This document shows positions 12,378 through 22,505 of a DNA stretch of 64,000 bases, in pieces. This DNA comes from Dryococelus australis. Lineage: Eukaryota; Arthropoda; Insecta; Phasmatodea; Phasmatidae. The position numbers and the translations under genes were made by a program. Location: contig CM056994.1 of NCBI GenBank assembly GCA_029891345.1, forward strand, positions 137,646,457 through 137,710,456, written 5' to 3'. The stretch's first letter is position 1. Every line of letters begins with the position of its first letter. Under the pieces are notes generated by a model that was not told the origin of the DNA, searched no databases, and saw only the letters and a program-made list of their open reading frames with translations.

Positions 12378-12879
12378 AACATACACACAAGCAATCATAC
12401 ATTTCCGGCCGGTCCATAACCTAACATCCGTTCAATTTGTTCTACAAACCAACGACAGTTATAACCACCAACCATACCACCCACTATATCTATAGCATAC
12501 CTCAACCATTCATCCACACAGACCATACAAAGCAAACATGAAACCCCATACCAGTGACACTATCAACTTCTTCTCATACCATCCACCATGCCGACTAACA
12601 CCAGTCAAAATATACTGACCACCTATAACTCATACTATAACTCAAGCATGCCTTAGCATTACAGGACTCATCAACCCACACATACTGCTCACGTTTTCGA
12701 CATACGCCAACAACTGCAAGACACATATTCTGGAAAACATATCACCCAACATACAAATCACACCATCCATGTTAACCCAAGTGTATCAAGCAAATTTATA
12801 GTCCAGACTAACCCGCAACACGAACATTCTTACCATCTGACAAACTAACATAACTTATCCCAATAAAGCACAAAAAATG

Positions 12880-13230
12880 TTAATATACATGCAGACCTTG
12901 CTACAACCTTGTGCGCAAGGACGAAGCAAGGCTGGAATTACCACAAATCCCAGCCGAAAAGACTGAATAAGAAAATGGCACAAAGTGCCAACAGTGTAAA
13001 ATGTCAGTTAAGCAGTTAAGGATAATTATTAAGCTAAAGCTCAAAACAACACAAAAAGTCATGAAGCATGCATATCTATAATTTTTATTCATTATTTTAA
13101 TTTATTTGTTTGCATTTTAAATATAATATTTGGTTCCAAATGCATATATAGTTCTGCATCAAAATTTCAGAAACATTTAGTACTTTTCCATACAAGGAAA
13201 CAACTTGACATAAGAACAAGGTAAAATATT
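12880..13230. other. Left-arm-specific spacer
   Basis: No counterpart found in the right arm and no gene seen. 12,901-13,092 is a chance ORF. Confidence 0.35.
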
Positions 13231-13450
13231 TCAAGCAAACTCTACTGCCAAAGAAGCTAAATACTGGACAATTATTTTCCCATTTAAAAAAAACTGAAAA
13301 TATTTCAGGTACATTAAAGCTGTATAATGAAACAGCATTTTAATTCTAGTTAATACCACGCAACTTCCATGAAACATTTCAGTGTGTGGTATACTTTTAA
13401 CTTGACAGAACTTCTGGCTAACAGGCCATCCCAAAAATGCCATTCATAAA
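13231..13450 (-). repeat. GGCCTGTTAGCCAGAAG dispersed repeat
   Basis: The minus strand contains GGCCTGTTAGCCAGAAGTT followed by AAAGTATACCAC. The same block with the same downstream phrase occurs twice on the plus strand at 35,095-35,265. The 70-codon ORF here is probably a by-product. Confidence 0.6.
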
Positions 13451-14849
13451 AAACGCTCTGTTTAATAGGGCTACAAAGACAAATTTAATTATTTCTCGTA
13501 GTTGAACTACAGAAGAAGGCCCTTATTAAAAAATGCCGTTTTGTTTGCAATTTTATATCAAATTATTTCATTTCCAACAAGAGGAAAGGGCCTAAATAAA
13601 ATTGGAACTCCAGGCTAAGTTGACATGCTTATCTCCCAAAAGTTTTACATTTCAAATACATTTTAAATTTTCCTCGCGTCCAAAGTGACATAAGGTAACT
13701 GCTTGCAAATAGCATCCTTAATGTCCGAGAGAAGATTTATATATGAAGGCCCCTAGGTTCCTTTTCTAAGTGACTGATAACAAAATCATTTTTTATTTAA
13801 AAATCCATGTCGCTGTCAGATTCCTTCAGAAACCAGTATATGCATAAAGTTCAAAATCGAAAATTTGAGACATTTCAGGCACCTATTCGTACGTCAAAAT
13901 GACATCATGGCATTTTCTTTGCTTTAAGAGCCTGCCATATTAAAGTTTGATTCCGTTTACCAACACTAAATTAGGCGATGAATGCTCCCGGGAGGCCGAA
14001 CATCTGATCTCGTCGGAATATTTTCAACAAGTATATATACTGGACAATCTCAATTAAATATAGGGGGGAGGTGAAACCAATTCATTCGCTGATAGAAACA
14101 CAATAGTTCTTTTTTTCAAATAAGTCCACCAATAGAGGCATTTGTTACCAAATATGGCAACAGCATACATTTTCTTGGAAGTGAGGGGTTGAGAAATCAA
14201 TAAGGCCATAGAGGGATCTTCATTTCACCAGCCTATCACCATCGTTTTTTTTAAAAAAAGTCCAAAAATGGTGAGCACTGCATCACACATCGGCGCAAGG
14301 AAAGTCACTTTTAACTGCATGGTGCCCAAGGAGCAGCATGATATCACACCCGCCGGTCGGAGGGGAAGAAACACCAGCGCTCCGCGGCGGTCGTATGTAG
14401 GTGTCTGAACCACCCTTGGTGGTAACAAGCGAGCCATGACCCACACCTGTTGTGTGGGCGCCGTACGTAATTCCTGTTTATAAATGTGCCATGAAACTAG
14501 GCTCTAACCGCATCAGGCCTTCACCAGACGCAGCGTGCAGCAACCAGGTCTGAATTTAGATAAATTTCTTTTTAATAAGTCCCAAATGTAATTTTCAATT
14601 GATGAACTTCCAGTAATTTTCTGTGCATGCAGAAACGTACTTTATACGTTGATGTGTTTAACGGGGCGGGACAAGAGACAACATATCACATAGTTTCCGA
14701 TGAAGTTGTCTCAACATTAACCTACCAAAAGCCAGAAAAAAATCATTAATAACCTAACATAGTACCTATAATAATTATACTTGTCCTAAGCACACATATG
14801 TCATATGTAAATATTATTTCAGCTACTTAACAAAATTTGAAATGTCCAA
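13451..14849. other. Left-arm-specific spacer, no gene seen
   Basis: Mostly AT-rich, with a GC-rich patch at 14,320-14,560. I found no domain signature, SINE box or counterpart in the right arm. Confidence 0.4.
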
Positions 14850-15130
14850 ACATCAGAAACGCACTTCAAATAGACTGCGGCCTATCAGCACTCCGAGTAA
14901 CATTCACGTTACACTTAAAAATGAACAGTCGGATAAAGCGTAATTTTATTTAAAAAATTGTACCCAAATAGAAAGTCATACCCATCACGTCTACCCAAGT
15001 AACCATTTATTCAAGGTCAGCCCATATCACAATATTCCTTACCATCTGCCAATGTAACATAATCGACTGATACTAACCACCATGACCTTGACCTAGTGAC
15101 TCTAGAGCATGAAGTCCCAAAATTGTTTGA
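14850..15130 (-). repeat. Left inner arm of the inverted repeat
   Basis: The reverse complement matches 15,541-15,840: GGTCAAGGTCA near the axis, then CAGATGGTAAGGAATATT, GTAGACGTGATG, and GAGT..TTGATTGGCC-type sequence. The CAGATGGTAAG motif also occurs in the outer arms (about 12,825-12,840 and 17,545), so inner and outer arms share a building block. Confidence 0.7.
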
Positions 15131-15197
15131 AATATTTACAAATAAAAAAGTTAATGTGTGACTAGTTCATCATTCCATCAATATTATGCAAAGATTC

Positions 15198-15334
15198 AAA
15201 GATTGTGAATGACTAGTGTAATGATTGTGAATGATTAATTAGATAGGTGTAAACATTGTAAATGATTGTGTGGATTGGTGTAAAGATTGTGAATGATTGG
15301 GTGGATTGGTGTAATTATTGTGAAAGATCGACGG
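15198..15334 (+). repeat. 31-bp minisatellite near the axis of the inverted repeat
   Basis: Units start at 15,198 (shortened), 15,220, 15,251, 15,282 and 15,313 (partial), with consensus near AAAGATTGTGAATGATTGGG plus TGGATTGGTGT. It sits close to the midpoint between the inner arms. Confidence 0.85.
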
Positions 15335-15540
15335 AGCGATGGAGCAATGAATCGTTTGAGAAATGGAGCATTGGAATGAGTTATTCGAAGTCATTAAGAA
15401 GTCATTTGGTGTCAATTTGGTGTGACATGGAGTCATTTTAGAGGCATTTAGAGAACCTTTTTTTAGTCATTTGGTGGTGTCTAAGGGAATAGAGTCTTTA
15501 ATTATTTTCATTTGGTTTCTTATTTTGGGAATTTCAATAT

Positions 15541-15840
15541 CTAAGGTCACTGGGTCAAGGTCAAAGGTCTAGGTCACCTGGGCACAACATGGTAGTTGGT
15601 ATCAATCAATTATGTTATGTTGACAGATGGTAAGGAATATTATATGGGTTGGCTTTGTATGTATTGTTGCTTGAGTAGACGTGATGATGTTTGACAATCT
15701 ATTTGGTTATATCGGATTTTAAATAAAATTCTGCTTGATCCCACTGCCAATTTGTAAGTGCAAGGTGAATGTTACTCGGAGTATTGATTGGCCACAGTCT
15801 GTTTGAAGTGCGTGTCTGATATTTGGTAATATCAAATTTC
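15541..15840 (+). repeat. Right inner arm of the inverted repeat
   Basis: Inverted match to 14,850-15,130. Contains GGTCAAGGTCA-type half-site clusters at 15,545-15,575 and CAGATGGTAAGGAATATT near 15,625. Confidence 0.7.
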
Positions 15841-15841
15841 C

Positions 15842-16140
15842 TTAAGTGGCCGAAATAATGCTACCCATATAGCAAAACACTTTGGCACATTTATGGTTTA
15901 CAGTTGGAAGCCAAGCCAGCGAACAGTTGGTCAATGGCTGACTTGAACCCGGCACCTTTGCTGATACTGAAGTGGCACCAATAAATGAAAGTACTTTGCC
16001 CATAACTAGACCAGGTGTGGTGAACACAAATGAACCGAGCATGGCCCATGTGCTTACAACAGCAATGGCTCATCGATATGTAACATTTCACAGCCATCAG
16101 AGTGCCTACTGATCGCTAACCATGCTTTCACCATACGTCT
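15842..16140. repeat. Internal repeat, copy 1
   Basis: Shares a ~75-bp block (ATCGATATGTAACATTTCAC, AGCCATCAGAG, CTAACCATG.TTT) with 16,990-17,060. The rest (GCCAAGCCAGCG, GTGGCACCA) resembles phrases at 17,180-17,230. Probably two pieces of a small dispersed element found only in the right arm. Confidence 0.5.
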
Positions 16141-16263
16141 AACACTATCTTCTAAAAATGTTTATTTTAATCATGAATATCAACATATATGTGTTTTTAA
16201 TGTTCATTTACTTCACAATCAAACACATTATATGACACGAAAATCTTATGCTTTCCGGTCATT

Positions 16264-16335
16264 GGGGGGGGGGGGGGTGGCGCGAACCTACATCCTTTGT
16301 ATTGACACTTCAGCATGTTAACGATTACTCCACTG
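16264..16335 (-). other. G14 tract and adjacent tRNA-like sequence
   Basis: G run at 16,264-16,277. On the minus strand, 16,335-16,278 reads as an A-box-like CAGTGGAGTAATCGTTAAC and a B-box-like GTAGGTTCGCGCCACC, ending at the C run. Likely the head of a decayed SINE. Confidence 0.45.
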
Positions 16336-16930
16336 TGTATTCTTATGTTTAGATGAACTAATTAAAAATATACCTGATCTTGAATTCTTAACAAACACTA
16401 ATATAATGTTAAAATTGCACCAGTTATTTCATTCACGTAAAATTTTCCATGCGAACCAATTTATTTTTAAAATCATATAAATAAACAAAATAAATACTGT
16501 CGTTGAGAAAAAACTTCCTACATGAATCGCAATATTAACCAAAATAACTGCCTTTAATGTAATCATTCGCATTTTGTAGGTCACCTGGGTGCTATTCATC
16601 TGTTTTGAAATGCAGTCGCCAGTTATGAATAATTTAGTGATGTGAAACAACAAAAGAACTTAAATTTTAATTTTCTAAAGGTGGTTATATATTGTGTTGT
16701 TTACTTCTCATTCTAATTATATTCAGTCATACGTGGGAAACATAACACATGTTAAATTATTCAATACCACACACGAAGTCACATCTCACCTGACACCATA
16801 TTTACATCATTTTGCTATAGATATTTCCATAAGTATGTATTTACAAATAATCTACTCATTATGTAATACTATCTATAATTATCTTAGACACATACACACA
16901 TATACATAGACGCGTGTGTGTAATTTAAAG
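16336..16930. other. Right-arm-specific spacer, no gene seen
   Basis: AT-rich with chance ORFs only; a CACACATATACATA-like microsatellite lies near 16,890. Confidence 0.4.
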
Positions 16931-16933
16931 AAG

Positions 16934-17316
16934 CTATCTGAGAAGAGTGGGAGCCATAAAATTTCCCATAATGAGCCAAATCGCACCAGCAATTGTCAAT
17001 CGATATACCATTTCACAGCCATCAAATGGCCGATAGATGGCTAACCATAATTTTTCCAGCAATAATAATAGGTTATGTGTGGCCATTGCTGGAATACAGG
17101 TGGTAAGCCATTTATCAGTCATTAATAGGTCCCCTACTCTCAACTATCAGTTTCAATTCCATCAACAATCCATCAGGGGGCCATAAATGGCATGCCAAGC
17201 ATCTTGGTGCCAGAAATTAACCATAGCAGCACCATTTGTGTAAACCCGTATGTAATCAGTGCCAGCAGTCATCCAGCAGTGCCAGCAGTAAAGCCACAGT
17301 CGGCCGACTGTGGCTT
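16934..17316. repeat. Internal repeat, copy 2, ending in a 26-bp palindrome
   Basis: The block at 16,990-17,060 matches 16,060-16,130. Two CAGTGCCAGCAGT phrases at about 17,259 and 17,280 lead into a perfect palindrome at 17,291-17,316 (half-site AAGCCACAGTCGG). Downstream sequence changes to AGGTTA-rich DNA, so the palindrome may mark an element end. Confidence 0.5.
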
Positions 17317-18331
17317 ACTTCCTAGGTAGACATGTAGGACATATGGGTGCTTTAGAATAAGTATAATTTGATCTGGTATACGGTAGGTTAGTTAATATTA
17401 GGCTTTTTCTTATATTTTTCTGGACTTCTTATGTTAAGGTAGATAAGGTTATGATAGGTTATTTCTGATTTTTTCTGGCCATTGGTAGGTTAAGGTAGGT
17501 TAAGTTTTTTGGGGCTTTAGTGGTTTAAGTTATGATAGTTTGATAGATGATAAGAATTTTTGTGTTGCTGGTTGGTAAATTTGCTTGGTACACTTGGGGT
17601 ACCATGGATTGTGTGGTTGGTATGTTGGGTGATATGTTTTCCATGTATATGTGTCTTGCGATTGTTGGTGAATGTCAAATGGTGTGGACAGTATGTGTGT
17701 GTCGGTGAGTCCTGTAATGATGAGGCATGCTTGAGTTATAGTAACAGGTATGGATGGTCAGTGTATTTTGACTTGTGCCAGTCGGCATGGTGGATGGTAT
17801 GAGAAGGAGTTGATTGTGTCACTGATATGGGGTTTCATGTTTGCTTTGAATTGTCTGTGTGGACGAATGGTTGAGGTATGCTCGAGTTAGAGTGGAGAGT
17901 TTGGTTGGTCGGTATAAGCGGTGTTGGTTTTTAGAACAAGTAGAATGGACGCTCGGTTATAGTTAGACCGTAAATAAGAGTATAATTTACAATATTTAAG
18001 TATGGTCGAGTATTTTGGGTAATAGGAGATGGGGTATTGTGTGGTCTGGTATGTCTTTGGTTATAATGGATGGTTGACTTGTATAGTGACTAGTATATTT
18101 TTTGGCTGGTTTCGACCAGCAGAGTAGAATGTATGAGCAGTACTAAATTTTGGGTAAGGTCAGTGTGGACTGAATGTCTGAAATATGCTTGATTTACAGT
18201 ACGAGTTATGAACAATCAGTATATTTAGTCTGTCATTTGTTGGTAGAGGAGGTAGTCTGAACTCTATAGTTTCACTAAACATGAATTATGGTGGGTAAAA
18301 CATTGAATATTAAAGTGCCTGCTTACGAGTA

Positions 18332-18337
18332 TATAAG
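18332..18337 (+). promoter_or_regulatory. Candidate TATA element ahead of the right-arm zinc-finger frame
   Basis: GAGTATATAAGCAG lies 90 bp upstream of the ATG at 18,427. The left arm has the partly eroded equivalent GAGTATATGAGCA, so the site predates the arm duplication. Function is inferred from position only. Confidence 0.3.
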
Positions 18338-18426
18338 CAGCCAGGTACCAGTTAAGAAGCTTAGTTTGACTGTGGCAGTCATGAAAGACAGTTCTTCTCA
18401 GTTTGTGTAAGTAACAGTAATATATT

Positions 18427-19130
18427 ATGGAACCAAAGGTTGCTGGTCGATCAACGCCTCAGATGGGCACAGTGCTATCGACTTATTCGGATAGGACACA
18501 TGCGGCAGCAGCATGGTCATCGGCGACTTCACCAAGGCTTCGTTGTTGTTACTGTAAAAACAAATTTACCTACAGCTAAAGTGCAAGGAAGAATGAAAAA
18601 TTTTCCTGTGTGAAGGGGCCTTCCTATACAATGCAACAATGCATCAAGTACAAGCATCTGATCAATAGGTGATAATCTTAAGAGAGATAGCAAGATCTGT
18701 AAAGGTCAAGTTTCATCAGCTAATAAACGGCCTGTACTAGCTGTTGGCGAAACCGCATTGAACTTACTTTATCTGAAACCATCTGCATTCAGGGTTACTT
18801 TAAAAGATTATGTTGCTCTGAATCTAACATCTTTGACGAAATATATTTGTTCATTTCTGGCATATATGAAACAAAAATTAATACAACATACAGAGGAGGT
18901 GGAAAAATACTGTGGTGTAAAATATAATAAATAGTTAGAATTCAGCTATAGAAAACCAGAGTCATACAATGATCAGCATACAAGAAAGGCATTCAAGACA
19001 TGTAAAGTACCTATCTATAATGTACATAACATCGAAGAGTGTTGAAAACAGTATAAAGAAGGTATGCCAAGCGGAAGAAGGAATGGCCTGGCTGGACACT
19101 CATTCGGTTGATCACAGCTGAGAACGAGCT
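18427..19130 (+). pseudogene. Zinc-finger protein fragment of Polinton/Maverick type (right copy)
   Basis: The ATG at 18,427 opens a frame of 49 codons that ends at a stop right after RCCYCKNKFTYS, where the left copy reads through. Here the first finger keeps both Cys (C-x2-C). Further matches to the left copy follow with more stops: CIKYKHLIN (second Cys lost), GQVSSANKRPVLAVGE, FRVTLKDY, then HTRKAFKT near 18,985 and a GWTLI motif near 19,095. The order of fingers, LKDY, KAFKT and GW blocks matches what I recall for arthropod Polinton-linked proteins. Each copy keeps residues the other has lost, so both decayed from an intact ancestor after separating. No polymerase domain follows. Confidence 0.5.
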
Positions 19131-19861
19131 GATTAGTCCACTCAACACACAGGCAATATATTGATAGCTTTACCTTTGGTGGTGATTACGAACGCATGGA
19201 AAAAATCCACTGTACTTGGTGTCATGAAGTGTATATATTCAAGGAACCTAGGTAAGTGAGAAGCCTTTGGATTTATAATGGATAGATCTCTAAGTGGCCT
19301 ATAGTGCTGAGAAAATATTAAGTGCAAGAATATTTTGTTTCACGTTTAACGAATGACTGAGATTTCTGTAAGGATGTAGACGAACATGAATATATTTTGA
19401 ATCTTTTTTAAGTAATATATTTTATTAAATTTGAAAAATTAAATAATAAAATATACAGATCTTTTATTTTTTATTTTTATCCTGTATCATAACCTGTCTG
19501 GTATAAAGAGATCTCGGTACAAAATAACTATGAAGCAAATATTATTTTTAGTTAATCACTATGCTTATTAAAGTAGTTAAACAAATAAATTCCTGGTATT
19601 GAATATGATTCTTGCAAACTTAATTTCACGAGCCTGGCCCTATGAAAGAGCAAATTATGTTTACCTGTGACTGTATATATATATATATATATATATACTT
19701 ATTTATTTATTTATATACACACACATACTCACTCTTTCCATCAGCCCGATGTGCTACATAATTATTAAAAATATAATATATAATAACCATCAATGCGAGC
19801 AAAGCCATACATGAAATAGAAAGTATCGGAAGGATATAATTACAATACTGAAGCTATCGTC

Positions 19862-19955
19862 TAGATGTTACCTCGGTGGTCGAGTTGTTAGCGTACTATA
19901 CTCCTATCTGAGATGTCATGAGTTCGAATCCTATACCTGCATAATACATTTTTCT
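19862..19955 (+). other. tRNA-like sequence at the outer tip of the right arm
   Basis: CCTCGGTGGTCGAGTTGTTA (A-box-like), then GAGTTCGAATCC (B box), followed by TTTTTCTTTTTTT. It mirrors 10,443-10,545. Paired tRNA-like units with T runs at both outer ends of a 9.5-kb structure are unusual. Confidence 0.6.
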
Positions 19956-20032
19956 TTTTTTAATAAGCACCGGCTCTTCTATCTCATTACATCTCTTCCT
20001 ACTCTGATTGTACTGCCGACAAGATATATTGT

Positions 20033-20510
20033 TTGCAGAAAAGTGGTGGGAAATGGTTTCTCGGAAAAAAGGTTGGGTTTTTACCCAGATGTGTACTACT
20101 GATTGGGAAGCGCAAGGTGAACATCACGCAGGATTTGGACGAACTTTTGTTTTTTAGGCGTCCTGGTAACTACATCGAATCGAATTTGCGCAAATATGCC
20201 AACTGCTACATTCCAGTCGCGCTCATTACGCCGATAATAACTCCTCAATGCGACGACTTAAGGATGTGATTTCACGAAAAATTTCCCATTATGGTCGGAC
20301 TGTTTCTCAAGGTATGTGAAATTGGTGGATCAGAATTGACTCAGAAATTTCAGAGCAGAGAAAAAATCGACTATCAGCATTGGATGATCCGAATGAGTTG
20401 ATTGGTATGCTCAGACTGTTGTTTCCTTCGCAGTGAGCGGGAAAACCACTCGCACACAAACGAATTAATTTCCAACATCGAAGAACTCATAGAGGCGAGC
20501 TACTTTCCAG
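20033..20510 (+). pseudogene. Possible upstream Polinton-type coding remnant
   Basis: A 78-codon frame (20,033-20,269) of unknown identity. It is followed by a short stretch near 20,380-20,500 reading ELIGMLRLLFPSQ, stop, AGKPLA, with a related NELISNIEELIEA in another frame. From memory this resembles a short conserved block (LxGSxxAGN, then IIxEL) that precedes integrase in arthropod Polintons. It sits directly before the integrase remnant on the same strand, which supports the reading, but identity is weak. Confidence 0.3.
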
Positions 20511-21350
20511 ATGAGCAAGTATGCAGTTGCCGACGAGCTCCACAAATATGCTAGGATAAATTATCCAAGCAGAATATACGTCATGAAAGGGGTAGTTGTT
20601 ACTTTCCAATCCAACCTGATCGAAATGCAAGACATTGCTCGTGCGAAGAAAGACTACTGCTACATTTTGACCATGATCGATACAACCTCCAAGTATGTTT
20701 GTTCCAGACCACTCAAATCGATGAATGTACACGACGTAGCGAAAGGTGTGGAGATCGTATTGCGTGAAGGGCGCGTAGCAAACAATCTGCAAACCGACGA
20801 CGGTAAAGAATACTTTAACCCTATTTACCAAGCACTGATGAAGAAACATAACATCAATCACTATTCCAAATTATCTGCTAGCATCGTAGTGTATTTTCAC
20901 ATGACTCTAAAAGTAAAATTGTGGATACATTTTACAACCATTGGAAACTACAAACGGTTGACACTACTACCGAGACTTGCACGCGAGTATAATTATGTTG
21001 TTTACTATACCCCTTGCATGAAGCCTGACGACGAGAAGAACGACTCCCTGCTTCCAACATCGTATGCTATACCGAAGAGGACGAACCTGCAAAAGCCTAA
21101 ATAAAATAGTGGTGACATGTTGCAGATTTCGAAAAAAAATGTGGAATTTTCCACAAATTCTTCCGTCAGAACTGCTCTGCACAGCTACACAAGTTGGCGA
21201 GTATATGACATGCGTACCCATGCATGTTTCACCTCGATGATCTACGTGGTGAATCCATTATTGGTGGATTTTACTCCGAAGAGAACTGGCCTACGCAGTT
21301 TCAAGATGTGTACTTGGTGGAGAATGTGCTGAAACAACGTAATGGCATCA
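20511..21350 (+). pseudogene. Polinton/Maverick-type integrase remnant
   Basis: Open frame of 197 codons (20,511-21,104), then a frame change into a C-terminal chromo-like tail up to about 21,350. It matches the retroviral-integrase fold of Polintons: DYCYILTMIDTTSKYV, GRVANNLQTDDGKEY, LMKKHNI, and TLK after the last catalytic position. The catalytic residues are degenerate. The first Asp is Asn (residue 35, FQSNLIEM), the second is kept (Asp96), and the Glu is Val (residue 127, ASIVVYF). The tail reads DDLRGESIIGGFYSEEN and DVYLVENVLKQRNG, the pattern seen before the chromo-like end. The protein would join element DNA to host DNA, but this copy is inactive. Capsid and ATPase genes are not seen beside it. 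Confidence 0.75.
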
Positions 21351-22505
21351 TGTAAGTGTGGTAGCTGTGTCACACGAAGCATGATGATTCCTTGGTCATT
21401 TAGAAAGACATTTGGTCATAAAAATCCTGTTACAACTATCATTTAATGTAAATGTATAATTTTTAATATAACGAATCTTTGCATGTTTGCTGAAATGTGT
21501 GTTATTTTTCCCAATGCCGGCAGGGATGATGTGTAAACACTAAAGAGTGCGAGAAATTTACTACGTTACAGTAAAAACCATGAAACTGATATATTTTCGT
21601 ATTTTGGGATGTGCACTTTTTTATATACATAATTTTTTCTAACAGTTTTACTTTGGTGACATGCATAAGTTTCTCTCGTTGCTCCTGCACCATGTTTATT
21701 TCACATGTGTTGTACAATGTGTATTTTCCGTATATACGCATGTGTATTTTTTTTGGCTGGCGTGTCTGAAGTACTCCAGGGGTCGAACCTTGACAATACT
21801 TATTCTTGGCTGGGGCTCGAGTTTCCCGTTGGCGTATTACAATTTTTTTTGGAGCTCGCTCACTGTTTGGGTACGGGACTGTAAGTGTGAAATGTTTTCA
21901 AGCCTTGGCTTGGCTGGCGTGAAGTTGTCTCTAGAACACTGCTGTTGGCTGGGGCGATGTTGACAGGATGTAAGTTTCCGCCTAGCTGCAAAGTGTGCAG
22001 TATTGCTTAATTTACGAATAACTTCTGGCCCGCACACGTCCACAGCGCAGACAACAGTGGCCTGTCTTGAGATGCTCTTCCTTTGTTTTAAAGAATTCAT
22101 TTACGCTCTAAATGATTTATTTTTGTGCTCTCTCTCTTACTTAAAATTTGACCATGCTTAGTATGCCTTTACCAACATTGAGTCGTATTAACACTGATAT
22201 AAAACTTTTTCAAATTCTTTTTTTTTTTTACAAAAATGAATTTTTTTAAATTTATGCATAAAGTTTTTTGTTTCCAAACAAATTTTGTTTCTCATATATT
22301 GATATAAAACTTTTTAAATTACCAACAGTGACGTTTGTGCAGGGATATGAGACGAGATAAAAACAAACAATTTGATTTTACCACATATATTTATTTCAAC
22401 ACATCACATTATTGTTCTGCATTATGCAAGAAAAAATTTTGACACTTTTCCGAGTATTTGTAACTCAGACATTTTTAAAAATTGTACCACAGATTGCTCA
22501 GAGTC
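21351..22505. other. No gene recognised
   Basis: AT-rich, with a GC-richer patch at 21,750-22,090 containing repeated TTGGCTGG phrases. ORFs at 21,661 and 21,837 have no recognisable features. Confidence 0.35.

Larger units (their letters stand above)
10443..12860 (-). repeat. Left outer arm of a large inverted repeat
   Basis: The reverse complement aligns almost end to end with 17,525-19,965. Paired landmarks: 10,450-10,545 with 19,862-19,955; 10,720-11,090 with 19,240-19,640; 11,200-11,870 with 18,500-19,130; 12,100-12,480 with 17,900-18,330; 12,545-12,860 with 17,525-17,832. The arms are clearly diverged, with many substitutions and small gaps. The TA microsatellites at 11,107 and 12,340 are present in this arm only. 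The arm carries a tRNA-like tip and a broken zinc-finger frame. Confidence 0.85.
17525..19965 (+). repeat. Right outer arm of a large inverted repeat
   Basis: Inverted, diverged copy of 10,443-12,860 (landmarks given there). It contains a TATA-like element (TATAAG at 18,332-18,337), a broken zinc-finger frame at 18,427-19,130 and a tRNA-like tip. A (TA)n tract at about 19,673-19,697 lies where the left arm has none. Confidence 0.85.

Noticed and set aside
17380..17510. Telomere-like TTAGG array
   Set aside because: AGGTTA words are scattered, not in tandem register; AGGTTA clusters are common in insect DNA.
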